64,000 nucleotides of DNA from Paenibacillus woosongensis (GTDB taxonomy: Bacteria > Bacillota > Bacilli > Paenibacillales > Paenibacillaceae): positions 1,426,001-1,490,000 of the forward strand of contig NZ_CP126084.1 of the NCBI RefSeq assembly GCF_030122845.1. The letters are read 5' to 3'. The translations under genes and the position numbers were made by a program. Below are positions 8,352 to 18,500 of this stretch, piece by piece. The notes beneath the pieces were generated by a model that was not told where the DNA came from, made no database searches, and worked only from the letters and a program-made list of their open reading frames with translations. Position 1 is the first letter of the stretch; each line of letters begins with the position of its first letter.

Positions 8352-10241
8352 ATGGCTAGAAAACTGTTGAAGTCTTTTGCTACAATGCTTCTTGCTATGA
8401 CCGTTATCACAGCCTCGGCTATTGTTTCCGGCGGGCAAGCATCCGCGGCAGCTACGCCTGTAAAGGGATTCTATGTGAACGGTACGACGCTTTATGATGC
8501 AACGGGCAAGCCATTTGTCATGAGAGGGGTCAATCATGCTCACACCTGGTTCAAGAATGATTTAGCAGCCGCTATACCCGCGATCGCCGCGACAGGATCG
8601 AACACCGTAAGAATCGTACTGTCGGATGGGGGACAGTGGACGAGGGACGATGTCGCTTCGGTCCAGAATATCATCGCCTTATGTGATCAATATAATCTCA
8701 TTACGATGCTCGAAGTACATGATGCGACAGGCTCGGATTCTGCCTCAACGCTGAATCGTGCCGTTGACTATTGGATCAGCATTAAAGATGCGTTAATCGG
8801 AAAAGAGGATCGCGTCATCGTCAACATTGCCAATGAATGGTTCGGGTCATGGAGCTCGGATGGCTGGGCAAGCGGTTATCAGGCGGCGATCCCGGCTCTC
8901 CGCAATGCAGGCATTAAGAACACGCTCGTTGTGGATGCGGCAGGCTGGGGACAATATCCGAACTCGATCTTTGAGAAAGGATTGGCTGTTGCGAGCACCG
9001 ATCCGCTGAAAAATATGATCTTCTCTATCCATATGTACGAATATGCGGGCGGCGATGCCGCAACGGTAAAGAGCAACATTGACAATGCCCTGGCCCTGAA
9101 TATTCCCGTCATCATTGGCGAATTTGGACATAAGCATTCCAGCGGCGATGTGGATGAGGCGACCATCCTGAGCTATACCCAGCAGAAAGGCGTTGGCTGG
9201 CTGGCCTGGTCCTGGTATGGCAACGGCGGAGGCGTCGAATATTTGGATCTGGCAACGGGCCCGGCGGGAAGCTTGACGGATTGGGGTAAAACCGTAGTGA
9301 ACAGCACCTATGGCACACTCGCTACATCTCAGCTTAGCGGAATTTACACAACGCCTGGTTATCAGCCGGTTCCGGATAACGGGAATCCTCCGGTGCCAAC
9401 AGCACCGGCCGCTCCAACAGGCTTAACAGCTGCGGCAGGGAATGGACAAGCCGTATTGAGCTGGAATGCTTCCTCCGGAGCGACAAGCTATGCGGTCAAG
9501 AGAGCAGCAGTCAGCGGCGGGCCTTACACGACGATTGCCAGCAACGTTGCAGCTACCGGCTATACGGATACGGGATTGACGAACGGCAATACGTATTATT
9601 ATGTGGTGAGCGCCGCGAATAGCGTCGGAACAAGCTCCAATTCCACGCAGGCCAGCGTAACTCCGCAAGGTACGCCAGTACCTTCCAGCTCCCTCGTTTT
9701 ACAATATCGGGCTGGGGATACAAACTCCAGCGATAATCAAATCAAACCGTATTTTAACATCAAAAATAACGGAACGAGCGCCGTCAATCTAAGCAGCCTG
9801 AAGCTTCGCTATTACTTTACGAAAGACGGCAATCAAACGATGAACGCCTGGATCGATTGGGCTCAGGTGGGGTCAAGCAACATTCAAACGGCCTTCGGCA
9901 GTGTTTCTGGCACTCATGCAGACACCTACGTCGAGCTCAGCTTCACGGCCGCAGCAGGCTCTATTGCTCCCGGCGGGCAGACCGGGGACATTCAACTGCG
10001 GATGTCCAAATCCGACTGGTCCAACTTTAATGAGAACAACGACTACTCCTTCGATGCCACCAAGACTTCATACACCGACTGGAACAAAGTAACATTATAC
10101 AACAACGGAGTACTGGTCTGGGGGAATCGAGCCTTAATCGAAATTGGATCTAAACAAGAAATAACCTTGTTCTCTCTAGGAGCACAAGGCTATTTCTTTC
10201 GCGAAATTTTGGTTCATGGGCGATGTGGTTGTTCATTTTGA
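8352..10241 (+). CDS. Secreted GH5 (subfamily 8-like) beta-1,4-mannanase with Fn3 and CBM3
   Basis: The order is a signal peptide (1-32, ending ASA), a GH5 catalytic domain (about 35-335), a fibronectin type III domain (about 350-440) and a family 3 carbohydrate-binding module (about 445-590). The acid/base Glu is in IANEWFG (near 162) and the nucleophile in IGEFGHKH (near 257). RGVNHAHTWF, VLSDGGQW and DAAGWGQYP recall Bacillus GH5_8 endo-mannanases rather than cellulases. It should cut beta-mannan outside the cell. ATG 8352 follows GGAGGG. The end is odd: 38 extra residues follow VWG, and removing one G from the G5 run at 10120-10124 would restore the usual VWGxEP-stop ending. Confidence 0.88.
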   Translation: MARKLLKSFATMLLAMTVITASAIVSGGQASAAATPVKGFYVNGTTLYDATGKPFVMRGVNHAHTWFKNDLAAAIPAIAATGSNTVRIVLSDGGQWTRDDVASVQNIIALCDQYNLITMLEVHDATGSDSASTLNRAVDYWISIKDALIGKEDRVIVNIANEWFGSWSSDGWASGYQAAIPALRNAGIKNTLVVDAAGWGQYPNSIFEKGLAVASTDPLKNMIFSIHMYEYAGGDAATVKSNIDNALALNIPVIIGEFGHKHSSGDVDEATILSYTQQKGVGWLAWSWYGNGGGVEYLDLATGPAGSLTDWGKTVVNSTYGTLATSQLSGIYTTPGYQPVPDNGNPPVPTAPAAPTGLTAAAGNGQAVLSWNASSGATSYAVKRAAVSGGPYTTIASNVAATGYTDTGLTNGNTYYYVVSAANSVGTSSNSTQASVTPQGTPVPSSSLVLQYRAGDTNSSDNQIKPYFNIKNNGTSAVNLSSLKLRYYFTKDGNQTMNAWIDWAQVGSSNIQTAFGSVSGTHADTYVELSFTAAAGSIAPGGQTGDIQLRMSKSDWSNFNENNDYSFDATKTSYTDWNKVTLYNNGVLVWGNRALIEIGSKQEITLFSLGAQGYFFREILVHGRCGCSF

Positions 10242-10260
10242 AAGCGTTTTTAAAAAGTTG

Positions 10261-10309
10261 TTGTCAAAATAAAAAGGGCTTGCTATAATGGCGTTGAAAA
10301 GCTTTTCAA
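10261..10309 (+). promoter_or_regulatory. Promoter and autoregulatory operator of the LacI gene
   Basis: TTGTCA (10261-10266) and TATAAT (10284-10289) are 17 bases apart. Just downstream lies the perfect palindrome TTGAAAAGCTTTTCAA (10294-10309), placed to block transcription. The same core TGAAAAGCTTTTCA recurs before the ABC importer. Confidence 0.85.
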
Positions 10310-10327
10310 AAAAGGAAGTCGACGAAG

Positions 10328-11332
10328 ATGAAACCTACAATTCGGGATGTTGCCAAGATGGCAGGAGTATCCATCAGCACGGTATCCCGTGTTATGAACG
10401 CCCCGGATACAGTGATTGAGAGTAAACGGAGGCGGGTGTTGGATGCGATCGAGGAGCTGCAGTATCAGCCGAACTCTTTTGCTCGGGGCTTGATTTACAA
10501 AAAGTCATTTACGCTGGGCCTGCTGATCCCTGATATCGAGAACATTTACTATTCCGGCATCATTCGGGGAGTGCAGGATGCTTGCATCAAGCTTGGCTAC
10601 AGTCTTATGATTTGCAATACGGACCGCGACAAGGATCGTCTGCTGTCTTACATCGACGCGTTTCATGAGAAACAGGTGGATGGCATCGTTTTTGCTAGTG
10701 ACATTATTTTTCCAGAGTATTATGAGAAGCTGGCCGGCAGCCGAATCCCGTTTGTACTTGTTTCCTCCCACTCCTATGAATATGACATCCCGAGCGTGGA
10801 GATTGATGATAAGGCGGCGGCATATGATGCGGTCAAATACTTAATTGGTCTTGGCCACACTGACATCGGCATGATTGGCTTCAACCATGAGAATTCCATA
10901 GCTGGACCGCCACGTTTTGAAGGTTTTGTGCAAGCGCTTACGGATTGCGGGCTGGAGCAAAACGTGGAGAAGGTCAAATATGCGAACCACCGTTTTGAAC
11001 ATGCGTATGAGGCGGCCGGCGAATTGTTTGCGGAGCACCCAGGCATCACCGCGGTTTTCTGCGTAGCCGACGAGTTCGCGATGGGGACGATATCTTATTT
11101 GAACGATCGGAACATCAGCGTTCCGGAGCAAGTATCCGTTATAGGCTTCGATAACCTGCGGGTAGCGAGCATGTATATTCCAAAGCTGACGACGATTGCG
11201 CAGCCGATCTACGAGTTGGGTTATCGTGCGGCAGAGAAGGTGCATGAACTGGTCACGACGGGAAGCATCGACATTTTACGAGAAAAAATGGCCCATCGGC
11301 TCATTGTACGGGATTCCTGCCGAGAAAAGTAA
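10328..11332 (+). CDS. LacI-family transcriptional regulator of the disaccharide cluster
   Basis: This 334-residue protein starts with a LacI helix-turn-helix and hinge (IRDVAKMAGVSISTVSRVM, then YQPNSFARGL). A periplasmic-binding-like sensor domain follows (LGLLIPDIENIYYSGI and FCVADEFAMG segments), normally binding a sugar. Such proteins repress sugar genes until the inducer is bound. The DNA supports autoregulation, since its -10 is followed by the palindrome at 10294-10309. The same core at 11358-11371 precedes the binding-protein gene, so its likely targets are itself and the importer/phosphorylase operon. The inducer is probably the imported alpha-glucoside, by inference. Confidence 0.9.
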   Translation: MKPTIRDVAKMAGVSISTVSRVMNAPDTVIESKRRRVLDAIEELQYQPNSFARGLIYKKSFTLGLLIPDIENIYYSGIIRGVQDACIKLGYSLMICNTDRDKDRLLSYIDAFHEKQVDGIVFASDIIFPEYYEKLAGSRIPFVLVSSHSYEYDIPSVEIDDKAAAYDAVKYLIGLGHTDIGMIGFNHENSIAGPPRFEGFVQALTDCGLEQNVEKVKYANHRFEHAYEAAGELFAEHPGITAVFCVADEFAMGTISYLNDRNISVPEQVSVIGFDNLRVASMYIPKLTTIAQPIYELGYRAAEKVHELVTTGSIDILREKMAHRLIVRDSCREK

Positions 11333-11352
11333 GTTTTACTTATTTTTCTGTC

Positions 11353-11376
11353 GATTCTGAAAAGCTTTTCAGAATC
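11353..11376. promoter_or_regulatory. 24-bp perfect palindrome, LacI operator before the importer
   Basis: A perfect 24-bp palindrome is centred on AGCT and contains the core TGAAAAGCTTTTCA shared with 10296-10307. It begins 21 bp after the LacI gene and lies about 220 bp before the importer start. The rest of the 11377-11599 leader has no gene; GGGGTGAT near 11480 looks like a ribosome binding site but heads no useful frame. Confidence 0.8.
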
Positions 11377-11599
11377 GGGAAATCGTAAAAATTTGAATGA
11401 GGAATCAGCAAAATGTAAACGTATGCGACCTTGTAGATCATGATATGCTTAGCCTAAGAAACGAAGATTGAAGCCTTGAAGGGGGTGATCCTGGAGAAGA
11501 ATGATCCGTTTAGCGGGCAAAAAACGAGGAAGAAGCAAGAATGCAAGACCCTGCAACTAGGGACGCAAGATTTACTAAACTAAAGGGGATGTTCATAAG

Positions 11600-13006
11600 A
11601 TGAAGAACGCTGTAGGACGAAAAATGTCATTGCTTCTCGTACTATTGCTGTCATTTACGATGGTGCTGAGCGCCTGTGGCGGGGGCGGAAATACGCCGAA
11701 AAATGAGCCGCCAGCGAATACAGGAGGCAACAACCAGGGAGCAGCAAACGAAGGCAGCAGCAACGAGAATCTGTCGCCTCTGGAGCTTGCGCTGAAGGGC
11801 GAATATAAAGGAACGAAAGTAACGATGTTCGGTCCGTTCGTAGATGCTGACCAAGTGAAATTCGAAAGCAGCATTAAAGAATTCGAGGAGAAAACCGGGA
11901 TCGACATTCAATATGAAGGCTCCAAAGAATTCGAAGCGACGATCAATATCCGCGTAGACGGCGGAAATGCTCCGGACATCGCTGACTTCCCGCAGCCCGG
12001 TCTGCTGGCTTCTATCGCAAAAACGGGGAAAGTCATCGACTTGACCAACATTCTTGACCAGGACAAATTAAAAGCGAACTACAACCAAAGCTGGCTCGAC
12101 ATGGGAACGATGGACGGCAAAGACGGCAAAATTCTGGCGGGGATCTGGAACCGCAGTAACGTGAAGAGCTTGGTATGGTATCCGAAGAAGCAGTTCGAAG
12201 AGGCAGGATACAAAATTCCCGAGACATGGGATGAAATGATGGCCTTGACTGAGCAAATCGCCAAAGACGGCGACCCTGCTTGGAGTATCGGTATCGAGTC
12301 CGGTGCAGCCACAGGCTGGACAGCTACGGACTGGGTGGAGGACATCATGCTCCGCACTACAACTCCAGAGAATTACGACAAATGGGTAAACGGCGAGCTT
12401 CCGTTCACATCTCCTGAAGTGAAGCGTGCTGTAGAAATTATGTCTGACATCTGGATGAATAAAGATTATGTATACGGCGGCACGAAATCGATCGTAACTA
12501 CGGCATTCGGTGATGCTCCGGCTCCAATGTTCACGGATCCTCCAAAAGCCTGGTTCCACCGTCAAGGCAACTTCATCACCAGCTTCTTCCCGGAAACGGC
12601 TAAAGTGGATGAAGATTACGACTGGTTCTACCTGCCATCTATTGATAAAGAATACGGCAAGCCAGTACTTGTAGCGGGCGACATTTACGCGATGTTCAAC
12701 GATCGTCCGGAGGTTCGCGCGGTCATGGAATTCTTCACGACGGGCGAATCCATCAAAACTTGGGTTCAATCCGGCGGCGTTATCGCGCCTATGAACGACG
12801 CATCTCTCGACTGGTACAGCTCCGAATCCGACCGCCGCATGGCGAAGCTCGTACAGGATGCATCCACGCTCCGCTTCGACGGATCTGACTTGATGCCTGG
12901 TAAAGTTGGCGCAGGTACGTTCTGGAAGGGGATGACCGACTACGTGAGCGGTACGGCTTCCTTGGATGACGCATTGAAGCAAATTCAGTCCGGCTGGGAT
13001 AACTAA
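11600..13006 (+). CDS. Sugar ABC transporter substrate-binding lipoprotein (AglE-like)
   Basis: A lipoprotein signal peptide ends in LSAC with Cys near residue 26. A low-complexity linker rich in N and G follows, then an extracellular solute-binding family 1 domain (about 65-465). Its features include DGGNAPDIADFPQPG and conserved aromatic residues of oligosaccharide binders. It would be anchored outside the membrane and deliver sugar to the two permeases encoded downstream. The long periplasmic insertion in the second permease and the GH65 neighbour point to an alpha-glucoside disaccharide. ATG 11600 follows AAAGGGGATG. No ATPase is encoded in this cluster, so a shared MsmX-like ATPase is probably used, as usual in Bacillota. 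Confidence 0.88.
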   Translation: MKNAVGRKMSLLLVLLLSFTMVLSACGGGGNTPKNEPPANTGGNNQGAANEGSSNENLSPLELALKGEYKGTKVTMFGPFVDADQVKFESSIKEFEEKTGIDIQYEGSKEFEATINIRVDGGNAPDIADFPQPGLLASIAKTGKVIDLTNILDQDKLKANYNQSWLDMGTMDGKDGKILAGIWNRSNVKSLVWYPKKQFEEAGYKIPETWDEMMALTEQIAKDGDPAWSIGIESGAATGWTATDWVEDIMLRTTTPENYDKWVNGELPFTSPEVKRAVEIMSDIWMNKDYVYGGTKSIVTTAFGDAPAPMFTDPPKAWFHRQGNFITSFFPETAKVDEDYDWFYLPSIDKEYGKPVLVAGDIYAMFNDRPEVRAVMEFFTTGESIKTWVQSGGVIAPMNDASLDWYSSESDRRMAKLVQDASTLRFDGSDLMPGKVGAGTFWKGMTDYVSGTASLDDALKQIQSGWDN

Positions 13007-13045
13007 TCTGCAATTATCGTCATTTTTCACACGTTGTTAACGGGT

Positions 13046-13087
13046 AAAGAGGAGCACTATGGTTCGATTGCTAGCTGCTCCTCTTTT
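13046..13087 (+). terminator. Hairpin with T-run after the binding-protein gene
   Basis: AAAGAGGAGCA (13046-13056) pairs with TGCTCCTCTTTT (13076-13087). It probably reduces read-through from the binding-protein gene into the permease genes. Further down, AAAACGTTTT (13171-13180) is another short LacI-like palindrome. Confidence 0.7.
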
Positions 13088-13254
13088 CTTGTCTTATCAA
13101 CTTTGATCACGAAGTTATTCAAGGTGCTAATCGGCATCGAATCTTGCATAACACCCTTGAAAAGCATACTAAAACGTTTTGAAAAAAACGTACATCAAAA
13201 GCTTAGGCTTCGGTGCTGAAAAGTTGACACTTTTGATCAGGCTTACGAAGACAA

Positions 13255-13309
13255 GTTTTGCTACGCAAAACAAGCGAATGTTTACGAAGTTAGTTTTGCT
13301 TCGCAAAAC
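13255..13309 (+). repeat. Two tandem GTTTTGC/GCAAAAC hairpins before the permease gene
   Basis: GTTTTGC-TAC-GCAAAAC (13255-13271) and GTTTTGC-TTC-GCAAAAC (13293-13309) are near-identical direct copies, each preceded by TACGAAG. The second is followed by TTTT and then the ribosome binding site AGGGGGAG. Confidence 0.75.
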
Positions 13310-13326
13310 TTTTAGGGGGAGCTATT

Positions 13327-14409
13327 ATGAGTGCACAAGCAAAACCAAGAATTAGCATGAAAGCCGTGCTCTTATCCTTGCTTGTACTATTGGCCAATAT
13401 CGCCGTACACGGTTCCATATTTTTGTTTTTCCGCGATTCGACACTTAACCCGCTGCTGACGGCCGTATTTGCCGTGCTATGGGGAGTCGTCGGCGTCTAC
13501 CTCATCTATTACACGTTTAACTGGGCGGTGGAGCAGTACCCGGAGCAAGTCCGGCGGAAAGTCCTGCCGTTCATCTTCGTTGGCCCGGCAACCCTCGTCC
13601 TGGGATGGCTGCTTATTCTGCCTGCATTGCGGACGCTATATTTAAGCTTCTTCAATGCTTCCTCGGATAAGTTCGTCGGTCTGGCCAACTATGCGGCCAT
13701 TTTTACCGACCGCCTGCTCGCGACGGCGCTGCGGAACAACCTGTTATGGGTGTTCGTTGGGACGCTGGCCTGCGTAAGCCTGGGTCTGCTGATTGCAATT
13801 CTGGCTGACCGCAGCAGCTACGAGAGGATCGCTAAGTCGATCATCTTCATGCCGATGGCGATTTCCTTTGTGGCTGCCGGCGTAATTTGGAAGTTCGTTT
13901 ACTACTATCAGCCTGGCGATGAACAAATCGGGATATTGAACGCAATTGTTACATTTTTTGGCGGTGAGCCGCAGGCCTGGACAAGTATGCTCCAGCCATG
14001 GAATAACTTTTTCCTGATTATCATTCTGATTTGGATGCAGACGGGATTTGCGATGGTTATTTTCTCCGCCGCGATCAAGGGCGTCCCCGAGGATATTTTG
14101 GAGGCGGCGCGCGTGGACGGCGCGGGAGAAGTCAAGATTTTCTTCGGCATTATGATTCCATATATCTCTTCGACGATTTTGACGGTCACTACGACCATTA
14201 TTGTATTCACTTTGAAAATATTTGACGTCGTCATGGTGATGACGGGAGGTCAATACGATACAGAAGTTGTAGCGACGCAGTTCTACCGGCAGTTTTTCAT
14301 GTACCGCAACTTCGGTTACGGCTCCACGCTGGCTATCGTGCTGCTGATCGCGGTCTTGCCTGTAATCATTATCAATTTGCGCCAGTTCCGCAAGCAGGGG
14401 GGATTCTAA
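13327..14409 (+). CDS. Sugar ABC transporter permease, MalF/AglF-type
   Basis: This 360-residue membrane protein has an N-terminal pair of transmembrane helices (about 12-65) not found in short permeases, then the core six helices. The conserved EAA loop reads EAARVDGAGEVKIFFGIMIP (about residues 259-278) and contacts the ATPase. It forms a heterodimeric channel with the next gene product. The start at 13327 follows AGGGGGAGCT. It directly abuts the second permease gene. The upstream hairpins suggest separate control from the binding-protein gene. Confidence 0.9.
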   Translation: MSAQAKPRISMKAVLLSLLVLLANIAVHGSIFLFFRDSTLNPLLTAVFAVLWGVVGVYLIYYTFNWAVEQYPEQVRRKVLPFIFVGPATLVLGWLLILPALRTLYLSFFNASSDKFVGLANYAAIFTDRLLATALRNNLLWVFVGTLACVSLGLLIAILADRSSYERIAKSIIFMPMAISFVAAGVIWKFVYYYQPGDEQIGILNAIVTFFGGEPQAWTSMLQPWNNFFLIIILIWMQTGFAMVIFSAAIKGVPEDILEAARVDGAGEVKIFFGIMIPYISSTILTVTTTIIVFTLKIFDVVMVMTGGQYDTEVVATQFYRQFFMYRNFGYGSTLAIVLLIAVLPVIIINLRQFRKQGGF

Positions 14410-15501
14410 ATGGTCGGCCGTAAAAAGAGAAAAGGAAACAAGACCGTAGTCAACATCGTGCTTGGCATCATTTGCTTCATCTGGCTGCTCCCGACGCTCG
14501 GATTATTCATCTCCTCGTTCAGGCCTGCGGCGGATATTCTGCAGACGGGCTGGTGGAAGGTGTTCCCTCACCAGGAGTGGAAGGCTGGAGAGAGTTTGCA
14601 GCTATCTAAAGAAGTCGATTTGCGCGAGCCGATTGAAGTGAACGGAAAGACCTACACCGACGATCAGCTGAAGGCTGGCGTCACCGAGGGCGACCACCGC
14701 CTCGTGTGGGAGAACCGCAGAGCCCGCACGGTCAATGTACAGGAGCGCGGCTGGGAAGTGAAGCCTGATTTTACGCTGGACAACTACAAGAACGTCCTGT
14801 CCGGGAAGGAATATAAGCTGAAGCTCGGCGATGGCAGTGAAACCGTACAAAAAGGAACCGGCCTGTCCCAGGCCTTCTGGAACACGCTGACCATCGCTGT
14901 ACCGGCGACGATTATTCCGGTGCTGATCGCTTCGTTCGCGGCATACGCCTTTGCTTGGCTGCGATTCCCGGGCCGCAAGACGCTGTTTGTCATCATCATC
15001 GCCATGCTCGTCATTCCAATTCAGGTTGCGCTTATTCCGATCCTGAAGGATTACACGGCGCTTGGCCTAAATGGCAGCTACCTGGGCATTTGGCTAGCGC
15101 ATACCGCGTTTGGTCTGCCGCTCGTGACGTACTTTATGTATAACTTCATCAGCCAGCTGCCTAAAGATTTGTTCGAGTCGGCGTTCATTGACGGCGCGAG
15201 CCATTTTACAATTTTCAGCCGGCTGATCTTGCCGCTGTCCGTGCCGGCCTTGGCGTCGATCGCGATCTTCCAGTTCCTGTGGGTCTGGAACGATTATCTC
15301 GTATCGCTCATTTTTATCGGCAACCAGCCGAACGTACAGGTCATGTCCATGAAGATCGCCGACCTTGTCGGCTCGCGGGGCAATGACTGGCATTTGCTGA
15401 CCTCGGCCGCATTCATTTCGATGCTGATGCCGCTGACGATTTTCTTCCTGCTGCAGAAATATTTCGTCAAAGGGCTTATGGGCGGATCGGTTAAAGGCTA
15501 G
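14410..15501 (+). CDS. Sugar ABC transporter permease, AglG-type with external insertion
   Basis: This is the second channel subunit, 363 residues. After the first helix (about 12-33) there is an extracytoplasmic insertion of about 100 residues (about 50-150, including EVNGKTYTDDQLKAG and WEVKPDFTLDNYKNVL). This is a hallmark of AglG/GgtD-like alpha-glucoside permeases. The core has five further helices and an EAA loop near ESAFIDGASHFTIFSRLILP. The start ATG follows the stop of the preceding gene at once, with a G-rich ribosome binding site inside that gene. Substrate assignment to alpha-glucosides is by family resemblance and the GH65 neighbour. Confidence 0.9.
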   Translation: MVGRKKRKGNKTVVNIVLGIICFIWLLPTLGLFISSFRPAADILQTGWWKVFPHQEWKAGESLQLSKEVDLREPIEVNGKTYTDDQLKAGVTEGDHRLVWENRRARTVNVQERGWEVKPDFTLDNYKNVLSGKEYKLKLGDGSETVQKGTGLSQAFWNTLTIAVPATIIPVLIASFAAYAFAWLRFPGRKTLFVIIIAMLVIPIQVALIPILKDYTALGLNGSYLGIWLAHTAFGLPLVTYFMYNFISQLPKDLFESAFIDGASHFTIFSRLILPLSVPALASIAIFQFLWVWNDYLVSLIFIGNQPNVQVMSMKIADLVGSRGNDWHLLTSAAFISMLMPLTIFFLLQKYFVKGLMGGSVKG

Positions 15502-15565
15502 TAGCCGCGCATTACTGCAACAATCAACAAGAGAATGATTACGGAATTGGAGGGGCCTGGCAGAG

Positions 15566-18500
15566 ATGAAAATGAAGCCATACGAGCATCCGAAGGCATT
15601 GTATCCTTATGAGGAATGGCACGTTACTGAACAGTCCTATGATGAAGAGAACAATCAAAGAAATGAGAGCATATTCGCTTTAGGCAACGGATATATCGGC
15701 ATGCGCGGCAATTTGGAGGAAGGGTATTACGGCAAGACAGGAAAATCGGTTGTCGGCAACTACTTAAACGGCTTCTACGATTCCGAGCCGATCGTATACC
15801 CCGAGGGGGCTTACGGGTACCCGTCGCGCAACCAGTCCATGCTCAATGTTCCGAACGCGCAATGGATCGAGCTGAGAGTCGAGGGGCATCCGTTTCATTT
15901 CCACTCCGGCAAGGTGCATAGCTCCAAACGGCAATTGAATATGCAGAAGGGAATCTTGCAGCGCGAGGTTGAATGGGAGTCGCCGGCGGGACATCGCGTG
16001 TTGATCCGGATTCAGCGGATGGTCGCTTTGCAGCACAAGCATTTGGCGGCGATCCAATATGAGGTGACCGCGCTGAATTTTGAAGGCAGCGTCGCGCTGA
16101 TTTCAGGGGTGGACGGCAAAATCGCCGAGCCGGAAGCAACCGACGATCCACGTCTTGGCGGAGCGCGCGCTGAGCCGAATTTGCTGCTCGAAGAAACCGG
16201 GCATGAGAGAGCGATGTTATGGATGAGGCATCGTACCCGTTATACGAAATTTGCCCTGCTCACTGCGATCAGCCATCGCATCGAAGCCCCTTGGGGATAC
16301 GAAATGTCGGTGCAGCAGAACGAGCAGCGGATGTCGGCGAAATATAAGCTGCAGCTGAAAGGCGGAGAGACCGCGCGGCTGACCAAATACATCTCGTATC
16401 ATACGACCCGGGATTATGCCGAGGAGGAGCTGGTCCGCCGCAGCAGCGAAGTGCTGCGGCAGGCGAGCGACAGCGGCTTTGATCTGCTGGCTGAAGAGCA
16501 GCGCGTTTACCTGGAGCGATTCTGGCAGCGGGCCGACGTGGAGATCAACGGCGACGTGGCGCTGCAGCAGGGGATTCGCTTCAACGCTTTTGCCCTGCTG
16601 CAATCGGCAGGCCGCGACGGCGTCACGAACATCGGAGCCAAGGGCCTTACGGGCGAGGGTTATGAAGGCCACTATTTCTGGGATACGGAAATGTATATAT
16701 TGCCGTTCTTTACGTATACCCAGCCTGAAATTGGCAGGGCCTTGCTGGAGTTTCGCTATAACACGCTGGATAAAGCGCGGGAGCGGGCAGCCGTCATGTC
16801 GCAAAAAGGGGCGCTCTATCCTTGGCGCACCATCGATGGCGCTGAGAACTCAGCCTATTTCCCGGCGGGCACAGCCCAGGCGCATATCAATGCCGATATT
16901 GCTTACGGGATGAAGCAGTACGTGCAGGCGACCGGGGATATCGAATTCCTGGTGACCAAAGGAGCCGAAATTCTGTTTGAGACATCCCGTTTCTGGGCCG
17001 ACCTTGGCCATTACAACCCGGCGCGCGGCGGCGCCTTCTGCATCGATGCCGTAACTGGACCGGATGAATACACGGCGATCGTCAACAACAATGCGTACAC
17101 GAACCTGATGGTGCAGGAACAGCTGACCTACGCTTATGAGACGGCGGCGTTTTTGCGGGAGCAGTATCCGCAGGATTACGACCGGCTATGCCGGAAGCTA
17201 GGGCTGACAGAGGAAGAAATCGAAGGATGGCTGAACGCAGCGGAGAAGATGTTCATTCCGTTCGATGAAGAACTGGGCATTTATGCGCAGGACGATACAT
17301 TTTTAACGAAGAAAAAATGGGATTTCGAGAATACACCGGCAGAGAAATATCCGCTGCTGCTGCATTATCACCCGCTGGTGATTTACCGCCATCAGGTGCT
17401 GAAGCAGGCCGATCTAGTACTCGCGATGTTCCTGCTCGGAGACCGGTTCTCCCTGGCGGATAAAATCCGCAACTTCAATTATTACGAGCCGCTGACAACA
17501 CACGACTCCTCGTTGTCCACATGCATTCATAGCATTATTTCCGCGGAAATCGGGGATTTGGCAAGCGCGTATTCCTATTTCGACCGCACGGTGCGCATGG
17601 ATCTCGACGATGTGAACCGCAATGCGAAGGATGGCCTGCATACCGCGGCCATGGCGGGTTCCTGGATGTCGATCGTAAACGGCTTTGGCGGCATGCGCGC
17701 GTATGATGGAGTGCTCAGCTTTGATCCGAAGCTGCCGGCGCAATGGGACAGTTATCGCTTTAAGGTAATGAACCATGGCCAACGGGTTGATATTTTTGTT
17801 GATCAGGAGGGTGTCGTATATACCCTACTGGAGAGCGATAGCACGGAGGGCTTGGAGATTAGGCATAAAGGAGATACCTTAAACCTGCTGCCTGGAGAAC
17901 CCGTGAGAATGCCATTTGTAAAAAAACTGGAGGCCGTCATCTTCGACCTTGACGGTGTGATTACCGATACGGCAGAGTACCATTATCTGGCCTGGAAGGA
18001 GCTGGCCGAGGAGCTAGGCCTTCCGTTCGACCGCGCCAAAAATGAACGCCTGAAGGGCGTCAGCCGGATGGAGTCGCTGGAAATTGTACTTGAGGACAGT
18101 GAGCGGAGCTATACCGCCGAAGAAAAGGCGGAGCTGGCGAAGCGGAAAAACGACAGCTATAAGCGGATGATCGAGCATATCACGCCTGCCGATCTGCTGC
18201 CGGGCATCCGCGAGCTGCTCGTCAGCCTGCAAGAGCAGGGGATCGCGGTCGGGTTGGCGTCGGCCAGCCACAATGCGCCGTTCATCCTGGAGCGGCTAGG
18301 CGCCAGCTCCTGGTTCCAGGCGGTGGCTGACCCTGGCAGCGCCCGCAAAGGCAAGCCGGATCCGGAAATATTTCTGCTGGCCGCAGAAATGCTTGGCGCA
18401 GATCCGGCGAACTGCATCGGCGTCGAGGATGCCGAGGCAGGCGTTGCCGCCATCCGGGCCGCCGGGATGAAGGCCGTCGGCATCGGAAGCGCCGCCCAGC

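Noticed and set aside
8352..10241. Cellulase (endoglucanase) call for the GH5 protein
   Set aside because: RGVNHAHTWF, VLSDGGQW and DAAGWGQYP fit the mannanase branch of GH5 better; CBM3 alone does not prove cellulose as substrate.
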